Positions 50,285 through 64,000 of a DNA stretch of 64,000 bases are shown here, piece after piece; position 1 is the first letter of the stretch, and each line of letters begins with the position of its first letter. The DNA comes from Pezizomycotina sp. ARF18. Lineage: Eukaryota; Ascomycota. Made by a program: the position numbers and the translations under genes. The stretch is from positions 117,712 through 181,711 of the forward strand of contig AZLU01000066.1 in assembly GCA_002224055.1 (NCBI GenBank). The letters run 5' to 3'. The notes beneath the pieces were generated by a model. That model ran no database searches. It saw only the letters and a list, made by a program, of their open reading frames with translations, and was not told the origin of the DNA.

Positions 50285-52057
50285 CGGCAGTCTTAAGTTT
50301 CTGAGCGGTCCTTGTGTCATTTCATACTTATACGCTGAGTTTCAGTCAAAAGCAAATCTTTGGCAAATATATTTATATTCCTCTCACACCTTTTTGAAAT
50401 AGATATTTTCCCTCTTCCATGTAGAGTACGTTGGCCGGTTTAAATTTAGATATCCATATAATATAGCGTGCTTTATTTCTCCTGTTATACGTATATCTTA
50501 CAGACTTCCTTCGTGAATTATAGTTGAAACACATGTATAAATAAGTCGAATGCAGATATCGATGAGGAAAAAAAGCAGGCACATTTTCACAAGCTTCCAA
50601 TAGCGCTTGTTTTTAATTTCATGGTAGTAGGGGGAAGATGCAAAAGTATTTCTAGAGTTCAATTCTATTGGAGAGCTATCCTTGATCTTGATTGAAAATT
50701 GATATGAAGTTTTTTAAATCCTTCTTTGTTGGCTTGTGCCCGACGAACCCGAAGCACCTCCATATCGATACTATCTAATACGCAAGCTTATTTGCTATCA
50801 TTTTCTAATGACGGCCTCAAGAAGTTCAAAGGATTAGTATCACAAAATATAATCATTCACGACTGTTAGAAAAGAGTAAGAGGGAAAGAATGTCGTGGAG
50901 AATTATTAACAATTTAAGATAGAAAGCAAGAGTTATTAACACGATACCATTGACATTAAATATAAATACGTGTGCAGGTGAAATATAAATTGATAGGCGT
51001 AGAAGAAAGAAACCAAAGAATATAATATGGTCATAAAATATGTCATTACAAATATATGTATAGAAAAGATACTGGGATGTAAATACAAAAGAGTATATTT
51101 CAGTTGAAATACCTTAATGCCCCATAAGAAAGATACGAAAGAGACATTAAACCATTCTTCATTATAAATACTTTAATATATATCCTTTTATCTTTGTTTG
51201 TGGTTTTTGCAGTCCTTCGGAGGGTCCGAGACTGGGTTTTTTGAGTCTCTCAAATACAAACTCGAGAGATTGATAGAAAAGCTCAACAGACTATATAATA
51301 CTCACTGCTTAAAAAAGGACCATAACCGAACCAAAATTTTGAGTCATAAACGTCGTTAGAGCGTATCAATGGGTAAATAAAAAAGGGTAAAGCCGATTCA
51401 ACATATAAAAAAATAAAATAAAAAAAATTAAAAAAAATTAAAAAAATAAAAAAAATAAAAAAAAAAAAAAAAAACACTAATAAACCATATATAGAGCAGC
51501 TTAAGATCGTTTGATGCGCGACCCAGGCTCCGTGGAAAGGGCAGGGGAAATTAAACAAATATATGAGAAAAAACGATTATATGCTACAACTGATGGCGAT
51601 TTCATTAAATGTGACATTTGACCAGGCCATGTAAGATGCGAGAAGAACCCAAAAAAAAGTGGTAAAAGAATAGCGGATGTAGAAAAATAAGAGGAGTTGA
51701 TCGAAAATGGAGTCCAATGTTTCCTTTTTGCAGGACTAGAATCGCGACCCAAACAAAGTAGAGGCACTTATACAGGCTGGGATATGGAGTTAAAGAGAAA
51801 CTGAACGCGGAGGCAAATTCAAGATCCACCCCGTTCCAATTACTACATTTTGATTCATGAAATGAAACCCACGATAAGCCGCTCACAAAGAACGAAACGA
51901 GACAATATGCGTATGGGCCAACAAACACCTTTTTAGTTCGAAAACAGGAAGTGGTGCGAACAGAGCCAAAAGAAAAGAGAGAGAGAAGCCGAGATGTTGA
52001 AGAGTCAGTGCCGCAGGAAAGAACTTGCTATGTGCGAAATCACCTAAAATACAGCAG
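50285..52057. other. Convergent 3' gap, USO1 / PKH
   Basis: About 1.8 kb of AT-rich DNA with an A-rich degenerate block at 51410-51475. The frame at 51283-51558 (minus) translates that block into poly-Phe and is not a gene. Nothing else was recognised. Confidence 0.5.
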
Positions 52058-54729
<2,672 letters not shown>

Positions 54730-54867
54730 CTGTCGAAGAAAAATGAAACACTGTTAGAATTCAGGCTACGATCCAGTCTTCGAAGAGCCAAGCACTTGAA
54801 ACCAGACGTCTATCTCAATATTTCTTCTTTCACTCCTTCGCAAGGTTTGGATTGTTTTGTTTGCGCT

Positions 54868-54868
<1 letters not shown>

Positions 54869-54920
<52 letters not shown>

Positions 54921-54922
54921 AA
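54869..54922. repeat. T32-A22 snap-back tract
   Basis: 32 T followed immediately by 22 A with no spacer. This is a perfect inverted repeat, about 140 bp upstream of the PKH start. Confidence 0.9.
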
Positions 54923-55507
54923 TGGTACTTGGAACATACCGCTTTAAAGCGTTAATTACGCGGACCTTGTCAGATACAAGTTTAAGGAGCTGGACAGCGA
55001 GAAGCGTCAGCCGTTTTGCGTGCACGAGTATAGGACCGTTTTGTCGAGTACTTTGTTTAAAGAGCAGAGCGTATTGGAGACCCAGTAAACACGGAATGAA
55101 GGCCGACAAGGACGAACCAGACGTATAGGAAGGCTGGAATGTGCAATGCGTTTTGCCCCGGTTGCTGTATTCAGGTGATATTATTATTCCTCTCGGCAAC
55201 AATACACTTGTTTACCGTCCTCTTTGTTGCTTTCTTAGAAACTTCCAACTCTTTTTTATTTACCTTTAAGCCTCCTCTAACTCTGAATTAAACGAACAGC
55301 GCAGCTTTTTCGAATCTAAGAATTGTTGCGTTTATATTGAAGAGAGAACGGAGTATATTCATGAGCCAGGTAATAGGGTGGATTGGGTTGATGAGAAATT
55401 GAGGAAATAATCGATGGGAGGAACATATATAATTATTATTATTTATTTATTTGATGGTTAAGGCGTGGGAGAAGGAAAAAGGGAGGAATTTGTGTGTGTT
55501 GTTAATA

Positions 55508-55538
55508 AAATAATAATAATAATAATAATAATAATAAT
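55508..55538. repeat. (AAT)n microsatellite
   Basis: About ten AAT units, flanked by further A/T trinucleotide-like sequence up to 55560. Confidence 0.85.
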
Positions 55539-57310
55539 TTAATTTTATTATTATTTTAAGAGCAGCAAAAAGAAAAGCAATAGTAGTATTTATTTTATTG
55601 TTACTTGTTTTATTTTAAATATTCTCTCTCTCTCTCTCTTTTTTTTTTTTTTAGTACCGGAGATGAATAAGTAAGAGAAGGATACTACTGTAAGGCAACG
55701 ACGCCTTGCTAAAATGGACGAAAGATACAAACCAGTTAGCAGTGCAACAACAAAAAAAAGCACAGCCTCTTAAGACGACAGAAGAACGAACGACATGATG
55801 ATTAGTTCTCTTTTTGAAGAATTGATGAAAGGCTTCTTTTTCTCCTCTTTCTCTGAGCAAAATATATTTCAAGAATTGGATATAGTAGATATATACACTT
55901 ACTAGGTATATAAGCAGTGATAGAACAGGGTCTTGGTGTTGCAATGCTCCAGTGTCAAAAAAGGACTCGATAATTAAACACTGGTTCTAAAATTGTCTAT
56001 ATATATATATATCTCTAACAATAAAAAGTAATATATATCTATTTAGTATATATTATAAATTCAAGTTGATATTACCTCCTGCTCCACTTACAAATAAAAC
56101 AAATTTAACGGAGAAATAGAGAGCAATTTTGATTTATATGTTGTATTTAACTTAGCAAACGAAAAAAAACGAAAAAATCAGCACTTACACGATGGATTTT
56201 TGCAGAAGTATACACGTAGTATGCGGTATGTATAGACCGATCAGAGCTGCAGAGTAGTTTTGGTTACTCTCCTCTACTTACTCTTTTGGCTTGCGATATA
56301 TATATTTATATTGACACTTGTTACTATATAACAAGTCTTTTTTTCTTTTCTTTTTTTTTTCTTTTTTTTTTCTTCAGTTTTGTATAATCTAAGGGGGCTT
56401 GATACTTTTATAACCATGGCCCAATCTGAGGCAGAGGAAAGAAGTAATGTACATTTGAGGATATAGAAAGCTTGAAACTACTTGTAGGGAAGTGAGGGGT
56501 AAAAGGAATAACAGCATTAAGTTAAAAACGGGACACCACACTCCCCCCCAAAAAAATGCACACATCTAGCTCTTCATATATATGCAGCCACCCTTCTTTG
56601 ACGATTTCGCCGCTAAGCCGAGAGGCTATAAGGAATTAAGGCTAGCCTCTTAGTTATAATAAATAACGGGCGCCGAATAGATAACTCTACTTGTGAGATC
56701 AAGGTATCTTATACAGTATTACAGCTATAAGAGTGCTTTACACTCTTACGGTGGATTGCCAATCCTCGTATAATAATGACATATATCTGTTATTTCAAAC
56801 ACTACTACGCTTGCCTACTTGTTCGATTCTTTTTCATTCTAAGATACGGTCTTGGTTTAGCAAGAAAGGAAATTCGAAATCTTGACCGCCAGAGCCTCTT
56901 TACTTTACGAAAATAATAAGGACTGCTTGTGCTCAAGAAATCACGAGCGAATTGGGGAATAACTCGGAATGCCGATATTACAATATTAGCAGTATTCCTC
57001 GTGTTAAGACTGGAACGATTCGTATATACGTATATACTTGAGTATATGTATATTCAAGAAATATAGAAAGTACTTATCTCCGCTGCTTCAATTCATTTCA
57101 TCTACGTAGTAAATAATTCAAGTTTACGTCTCTATTATTCTAATATTCTTCTCTTCTCCTTAAGCTCCCTCAATTACTTTGTAATACTTCGCAAAATGAT
57201 TTATTTTATCCTTAGATTTCTTAATTTCCCTTTCGTCAGATTATAAATGGAGACGCCGTCATTAATAGCGGTAATATCTTCACTGAGGTATCTTTCATTT
57301 CGTTTCTCCA

Positions 57311-57339
57311 TTTTTTTTTTTTTTAAAAAAAAAAAAAAA
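57311..57339. repeat. T14-A15 snap-back tract
   Basis: 14 T followed directly by 15 A, then TTTTAATTTA. It has the same design as the tract at 54869 and lies in the same gap. Confidence 0.9.
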
Positions 57340-58253
57340 TTTTAATTTATTTAAACTTCCGCTAGGATTCTGCTCCCTCCTTGGCGATATTCATATATAT
57401 TATCACCACAATCAGATATATAGTGATGTCCTCTAACAGCAATAAGAAATACGGACAAATATCTGCTCAAAGTTCGAAATGTATCGATCGATACCGCTTC
57501 CTCCAGAAGAAGCCTCCAGTGGGCAATTGCAATTACACAATTGCATGATTCCCAAATATCTGCGTACCATCTGAAGCCACCCACGCCATTCCACCGCCAT
57601 GGCTGGACGCTCTCCGCTTATATTTTGGGAAGCTCATTTCAATACTACCTCATACTCTCTTTTTTTTATGTCGGGGAACGGCCTGGTGCTGCTTGCTTGG
57701 GTTCAATCCAGAGATGGTCTCGCCTTCTTTTTTGCCTTTGGGGGAAAGGGAAAAAAAAAACAGCCCCAGTATAATGCAGGGCTACAGAGGGTTTCAAGGT
57801 TCACCATTTTGCCCATCACGGAGGAAAAGGATATATACAAACGGGAAATGGGGACAAGGTTATTATCAGCTCTGCAGAACGACTTGCTTACTGTCCTGAA
57901 GGAGGGAAGAAAGAAGAACCCGTCGTCGGAGTGGAGGAAATTTAAGCGAAGACGCGTCAAACCTAAACAATCCGCTTATATAAAAAAAAATAAATAAATA
58001 AAATAAAAAATAAAAAGCGAGCATTGATATGCAAAAAATAAGTGCGTCGAGTCTTCGCGATTTCCCTTTCCGTATTGACTTTTTAGTGGGGATTTTCTAG
58101 TGGCGATCTCCTTCGAAATCCCTCGATTTTTACAAGAGCACCATGATGGAATAATAGTGAAATAAAAGAGTCCCTCGCGAAAGCGAAAAAGCGGGGGTAA
58201 TAGTATTGCTTTAAATATACATACGCTGCCATGATATACTATAAATAAACCCC

Positions 58254-58277
58254 TATATATATATATATATATATATA
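58254..58277. repeat. (AT)n microsatellite
   Basis: About twelve AT units; a similar run is at about 58597-58620. The minus-strand frame 57976-58548 translates this one as alternating Tyr-Ile, which argues against that frame being a gene. Confidence 0.85.
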
Positions 58278-58983
58278 CGAACCCATGAAAATGAGTGAGG
58301 AGCAGGATAACAGACAATGTTCTAGATCGCGTATACTCACTACTTTTTTCCCGTTTCACTGTTCTTAGCATCTTAAAAAGACGAGGAAAAAGAAAGACAG
58401 TCGACTGTTGGTTTAAGCCACAGCCCTTGTTCGAATCAGATTCGGCGGAGAAATGGCCGGAAAATCCAGAAGGACCACTGCCTTTGACTCGTCCTATCCG
58501 TACGACAAGGAAATGCCATCGAATTTTGGTCAACGTATCCATACCCAATATTGAAGTCTATCTTTAGGAGATTCACGTTCCTAGAATTAGATAGAAATAT
58601 ATATATATATATATATATGTCATTTTAGAACCAAAATGATACTAGATATATTAGTTGTTGTAGTGTACATGTACTAGTAAAAAAAAATGTAAAAGTCACA
58701 TGTACCATCAACTAAGTATTTTCTGACTTGTTGTGCGCAGTGAGTTTTCCCAAGTCGCGTTTAAAACTGCCCCTTCGGAATAATTGCCTAGAGGAATAAG
58801 CTCTTGGGTGGAAGGGAAGAAAGCTCGCGAGTGCGGCCAGCGTGACCCCACGACACCGCCGAGAGCTTTGAGCTTTTCATCCCCAAAAATGGAACTCTAA
58901 AATTAATAAATAAATAAATAAATAACTATTATTATTATTACTAGATGTTTTGATGACCAGCCACGCACCCAAGTACGACATCC

Positions 58984-59015
58984 TTATAAAGCTTACACTT
59001 CTCCCGTTGACGTCA
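58984..59015 (+). promoter_or_regulatory. TATA-like box and ATF/CREB palindrome upstream of RAV1
   Basis: TTATAAA at about 58984-58990 is followed by the perfect 8-bp palindrome TGACGTCA at 59008-59015, about 165 bp before the RAV1 ATG. TGACGTCA is the canonical ATF/CREB bZIP site, bound in fungi by stress and cAMP-pathway bZIP factors. Use in vivo is an inference; an 8-mer can occur by chance in a window this size. Confidence 0.35.
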
Positions 59016-59180
59016 GCATAAACCACCTCCTTCTACTCTCCAGAACTCCGAAATTACAACCCTGATAGCTTTGCCCGCGAACATTTTCAATATTACTTAC
59101 AGCAGCTTGGACGCATCAGCAGCGACAGAGGGAAGGGCAGCGCAGGCGGCAGCGGCAACGGCAGCTTCCGTTGGCCGGCA

Positions 59181-62100
59181 ATGCGGATCTCCCGGGAAAA
59201 CCTAAGGCCCATATCCAGTCTCTCTGCGCCGGGGAATGGGGAGGCTTAGAGCTCATCGTAAGCCGCAACCCGTTGCTATAGATATATATTAAAATAGAAA
59301 GAAATGGCAGGCTTGGTGGATGCGAGGGGGATAATTGGAGAAATCGAAGGATCAAGAAAATATTGGACGGTCCTTGTCGCACACTGCCCTTGCTGCCAAA
59401 AAAAAAAAAAAAAAAAAAATAGTACACCAAACCTGATCCCTTCGAGGACTGACATGCCGCATCTCTATTCAATATAGGCATATTCCTCAGGAAAAGCGGT
59501 TGCCATATTGAGCGGTGTCAACGAGCTATTACAGACTATTTATCATGACGACGAGCTGAATTGCGTCGCCTTAAACGAGGTTACTGGCGCGGTAGTACAC
59601 ACCCGAATCTAGCTCTCGATTATTCAAAGAAAAGAAATGGGACGATGAAGAACAATGACGATAGGCTTATCCACGGTTACTCCTGCGATAGCGCCTAGAA
59701 CCTCTCTTAGTTGTTCATTCATTGGTCACGAGAATGGCCGCAAACGTAGATGAGAAAGCTGATGTGTTTCAAGGCGCCACTTTAGATCGCGGTCTCGTCC
59801 TCGAATGGTGTCTCGATATACAAGCCTACGGCGGACTGGAATTCCATAAAAAAGGTGCGGCAATGCCCTCCTGGAAACATATATCTTTGGCATGACCCGA
59901 CGCTGATGGATTTCCCGTATCACTAGTGGATATACCATGATAAAAATCGACTTAGAAGCTCCCGATAACTGTCCTAACTTCCTCTCCTGGGGCCTGGCCC
60001 GGAATCCGAGCTCCTCATCGGGCGTCTCGCTTTCCCTCTGGACTTTGCCCGGCGATTCGAACGGTTACGTACGGATTTGGCACAAGCGGCTCGCAAATCC
60101 TGCGAAGTACGCCGCATTCTCCCATGATGGCTCGCTGGTGGCATCGGTCGGTTTTAGCGATCGCCTGGTCAAGGTGTGGAGGCGACAGTCGTTCGTCTCG
60201 GGGGACCCGCAGTTCGACTTTTCGTACCTGCCGCATGCTGCGACGGTGACGTCCATATACTGGAGACGCCCGCTGCACAGGGATATGTCGTTCGAGAATG
60301 TTCTCTATACGCTATCCAACGACCAAGTTCTGCGCGTTTGGTCGCCCTCTGATACCCACGACGGGCATTTGCTGCACCTCTGGTCTTCAATAGAGCTCGG
60401 CGGGCTAGAGATATCATCCTCGCCGCTTTTACCGTCGGAAAAGGCATCGAGATCGGCCAAAGGGCTACCTAGCAGATTCGGGGCAATATTAGATAGTAAT
60501 ATTTTCAAAATTGCCACCGAGTCCGTGGTCGAGCACGGCCCGGAAGGAGTCAACGGCGCCGAGATGGTGCAAAGGTTACTGGAGATCGCTAACCGGAGTC
60601 CGGAGCTGTGCGTCATAATCGATTCGACAGGGAAGCTGTCCGTGTGGGGACTCGAGAATGTCGGCTGCAAGGGTACAAGGACGACGAATGCATTCCGTAT
60701 AGTACAAAGTGTCGATACGGGCCTAAATCTCCCGTCGGATGCGAGTTACGTTCAGCTTTTTGCATTCAACGATAAGTCAGCTGAGAAGGGTACGTGCTCT
60801 TGAAATATTTATTTCGTAATATTTCTAGGCAGTGTTAACTCGTTCATTACCTTGTCACATTGAACAGACTTGACATTTGTGGTTCACATATTCGGTGGCG
60901 AAATCCTATGGTTCAAGTCGAGGTTGGACGAACTCCTCGATCCATCACCTCGCAGAAAGCGAATGAAGAGCGCGGGTTCTGGTACGGTCACTCCGAGGCT
61001 ATAGATTCGTTATACCGAACGCCTAACGGACGATCTCTTCTCTCCTCTTCAAAAGAGACCGAGCATGTGCTCTGGGTGTGCGGTAAAATAGACAAAGGAA
61101 ACGTCACGCTAATAAAGAAGTCTTCGCTCTCAATCATTGGCTCGGAGAAGGTGCAGCACACAGTTGTGTTAGAAGATGGTAAGTTATCTCTTTCTAGTTA
61201 TCTTTTCCAGTCGAGTTTGTTTATCCTGACTTGTATATCCACAGGGGCCTACCTTATCACTTTACACAAGTGTATGTCATTTTCTGGGATTGTAGCTCTG
61301 GCCACGCCAAAGAGATAGAGAGGCGCCACTTCGACATCGAAGGCAAGTGGATGTGCCTGATATTACTGCCAGAAGTTGCAGACAAATCGCATACGTACCA
61401 CATCGCGGCCATAAATTCTCAAGCCGAAGGTATAGCATGGGAAGTGCGGGCGAGGAAGTGGACGGATCTTCCACCGGACGGTCACTGTCTGCAAGAAATT
61501 TCCCGTTTTGATCTAAAATGAAGACAGGATTGCGGATGATGGTGCCCGTTGATCCTGTAGGCTGGGAGTTCACGCTTTCGGGGAACCTGGATAAATTCAA
61601 CCCTGACGTAGCACTCTCCGTTTCAGACGAAGGCGTTCTGCGCTCATGGACTGCGAGAGTGTCGACTCAGCCGACGGAAGTATCTTGGCTCGAGACTGGG
61701 AAATCGAAACGCTGATAGCGAATCCGTCACTCGCACGGGGCAGTAGTATAAGGAAGATTGCCGTCGTGGACGATCACAGGACCGAACTGACGATTTGGGA
61801 TATCCGAAGCCAACAACTGGAGCTCAAGAACAGGTACAGTGACAATGAAATTGTCCAGGATCTTGACTGGACATGTACACCGGATTCGCAAAGCATATTG
61901 GCGGTTGGCTTTCCACACCGGGTGTTACTCCTTTCTCAGTTAAGATACGATTACTTGAACGCCGGCCCTGCGTGGGCGCCATTCAGAGAGATCAGCATTG
62001 AAAGGTAGGGTTTTTATATTGTTATCGCGAATTATAAGCTTTCTGATGGAGCTAACCTTCGGATCAATAGCATGACCAACCACCGAATAGGCGATTCTAC

Positions 62101-64000
62101 GTGGCTAGAGAATGGAACCTTAGTGATCGGGGCCGGTAACCAGCTCTTCCTAAACTCCAAATACCTGCCACCCCCAGGTACTGGTGACGCGATCGTCGAT
62201 CATCTTCAGATATCTTTATCACATCAATCGAAACCCGTCGATATCTTTGAAGCTGTATCAAGACTCAATGGTCCGGTTCCGGTTTACCACCCTCAATTTC
62301 TCCAACAGTGCATCTTAGCAGGGAAGGTTCCGGCTGTTGAGAAAGTCCTTATCTCCCTGCACAATTCGCTGAAAAACCATCTAGACGTCGAACCGTTGAA
62401 GCTTAGCAACTTCCTAGACATCGAGATGACCGAGTTCATAGATGAAGCCGACGATGTAAGTTCTCTATGTTATTTTCCCAAGCTCCTTGTGATGGAAACA
62501 TTTTAACGTATCGGACCTGTTAAAGACTGTTCGACTACCTTTAACTTCTCGACGATCTTACGTCGCCAATCCGTTCGATGGGTATTTGGACGAGGAAGAA
62601 TCTTTCGACGAAGAGCTATCATCGTCCTTATCTACACTTCTGAAAAGCATTCCGATACCGTATCTCACCGGCCAGGAGCAAATAGCACTTGCGGGCATTA
62701 ATGAGTGCGTCTCGGAGGTTGCCCAGCATCGGAGATCGATAGATGAGAACGGATCAAGATACTTGCTATTCTTTAAACAGCATAGTTTACGAAGAGATAT
62801 TGCTTCGGAAGAGCTCTCGGTATCCTTCAGGGAGATTGTTTGGGCTCTTCATAGCAATTCGCAGGTGGGTACTATAGTATCCTCAACTACAAAGAAATAT
62901 ATATATTTAGGGAATTTCATCTTGTTTTGAAATACTAATGAATTTGCTTTTTGTGCACTCTATAGGAGATCTTGGTAGACCTCGTCTCCAAGACATTTCA
63001 GAATAAGATGACATGGAAACAAGCTCGGGAAGCAGGTATTTTCATGTGGCTGCAGGACATCGAGTCTGTGGTAAGTGCACAATCTTCTTAATAATCAATA
63101 TAGTTCTTTACGCTGACATCAATTCTTAAGCGCAAACAATTCGAAATACTGGCTCGAAACCACTACACGCAGACGGAAGAGAGAAATCCGATCGATTGCT
63201 CACTATACTACCTTGCTCTGAAAAAGAAAACCGTTCTAGTCGGACTCTGGCGGATGGCTTCCTGGAACAAGGAGCAACAGGCGACTCACAAATTCCTATC
63301 TAATAATTTCAACGAAGAGCGGTGGAAGACGGCAGCGTTGAAGAATGCTTACGCCTTGATGGGCAAACAGAGATTCGGTTCGTGATATTGCTCTTCCGGA
63401 AACCCCTTCCACTTCAGTTACCCTTTATACCACAGAGTACGCCGCAGCGTTCTTCCTCCTGGCGAATAGCGTCAAGGATGCCATCAACGTCTGCTTTAAC
63501 CAGATGAACGACATGCAACTCGCTATCGCTATTGCAAGAGTCTACGAAGGCGACGACGGCCCGAACCTTAGAAGTCTACTGAACGACAAGGTCATCCCGC
63601 TCGCTGCCAAAGAAGGGAACAAGTGGCTTGCTACGTGGGCATTCTGGATGCTTGGCCGGAGAGACCTCGCTGTCCGCGCAATCATTGTACGTGTTTTTTT
63701 ATTTTTTTATTTTTTTTTTTCATTTTCGTACATTCTATCTTCATTTCTCATTTTTATAATACCCGATCGTGAAGCTAAACGTTTACCATATATAGGCTCC
63801 CATATATTCCCTGATAGACGCACCCGAATCACCCGAGATGGACAGCAAGCTCTTCCTCACCGACGACCCCGCTCTCGTAATATTATACCAGCAGATAAGG
63901 GATAAGACCCTGCAAACCCTCCGCGGCGCCGAAAGGATCTCACTAGCGCGGAGTTCCAGTTCGTGCTGCATACCGCGAGGCTGTACGACCGCATGGGCTG
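59181..64000 (+). CDS. RAV1: RAVE complex subunit Rav1 / rabconnectin-like, 3'-partial
   Basis: Large WD40 protein of the RAVE complex, which reassembles V-ATPase V1 and V0 sectors. Exon 1 (59181-59257) encodes PGKPKAHIQSLCAGEWGG after one missing base near the start. Exon 2 (59478-59591) gives AYSSGKAVAILSGVNELLQT and YHDDELNCVALNEVTGA. Exon 3 starts at 59786 with IAVSSSNGVSIYKP. Then come beta-propeller segments: VRIWHKRLANPAKYAAFSHD, LVKVWRRQSFVSG and FDFSYLPHAATVTSIYWRRP. The helical Rav1 C-domain is seen in FQNKMTWKQAREAGIFMWLQ, HYTQTEERNPIDCSLYYLAL and KKTVLVGLWRMASWNKEQQA, followed by FLLANSVKDAINVCFNQMND and LATWAFWMLGRRDLAVRAII. A late intron spans about 63688-63795. The gene runs off the window at 64000. 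Several one-base slips occur, for example near 59930 and near 61690. Confidence 0.92.

Larger units (their letters stand above)
54730..59180. other. 4.5 kb divergent gap, PKH / RAV1
   Basis: The largest gene-free stretch. It contains two T(n)A(n) mirror tracts (54869-54922 and 57311-57339), an (AAT)n microsatellite (about 55508-55538), a CT run near 55625, AT runs near 58254-58277 and 58597-58620, and AAAT/ATT runs at 58904-58940. Two longish frames, 57599-57997 (+) and 57976-58548 (-), resemble nothing I know. The promoters of both flanking genes must lie inside. Confidence 0.5.

Noticed and set aside
58425-58445. B-box-like GTTCGAATCAG
   Set aside because: No acceptor stem or A-box at the right distance.
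57976-58548. 190-codon minus-strand frame in the PKH-RAV1 gap
   Set aside because: It translates an (AT)n microsatellite and A/T-rich ends as low-complexity Tyr-Ile and Phe runs; no family resemblance.

Overview
The window is nuclear DNA of a filamentous ascomycete (Pezizomycotina-like). It has short GT-AG introns of about 60-200 bp, fungal-type orthologues throughout (a SUN/GH132 wall protein, an IRA-type RasGAP, RAV1, a PKH/PDK1 kinase, TAM41), moderate-GC coding sequence, and AT-rich gaps full of poly-A/T tracts. I could not place it to class. No bacterial, viral, CRISPR, tRNA, rRNA or intact transposon sequence was recognised.

Layout, left to right. Positions 1-6252 hold three same-strand (+) membrane-trafficking genes: SYP1 (muniscin, 5' end cut by the window), APS2 (AP-2 sigma) and IST1 (ESCRT-III regulator). 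Then come four minus-strand genes: TAM41 (mitochondrial CDP-DAG synthase), LTN1 (ribosome quality-control ubiquitin ligase), RAD3/XPD (TFIIH helicase) and an IRA1/2-type RasGAP of over 8 kb. A 3.2 kb gap is followed by an OPT-family transporter (-). A 3.9 kb divergent gap leads to a SUN-family cell-wall protein (+), which converges on RAT1/XRN2 (-). USO1/p115 (+) is divergent from RAT1 and convergent with a PKH1/PDK1 kinase (-). A 4.5 kb divergent gap then leads to RAV1 (+), cut by the window end.

Thirteen genes are supported, and all are conserved housekeeping or cell-biology genes. Six of them (SYP1, APS2, IST1, USO1, PKH, RAV1) act in endocytosis, vesicle tethering, plasma-membrane signalling or V-ATPase assembly. 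Only SYP1-APS2-IST1 are contiguous and co-oriented.

The most important property for any reader is that nearly every coding region is broken by single-base losses. At every site I worked through, adding one base back to a short homopolymer restores the family sequence. APS2 is the one multi-exon gene that reads cleanly end to end. Because essential genes such as RAD3 and RAT1 are affected, I interpret this as indel error in the assembly rather than pseudogenisation. CDS entries below therefore give the gene span, introns and presumed frameshifts included, not one open frame.

I see no convincing new multi-gene system. The items most worth checking are the SYP1-APS2-IST1 neighbourhood, the chain of tiny 5' exons in RAD3 and RAT1, the unusual architecture of the SUN protein, and the T(n)A(n) snap-back tracts.
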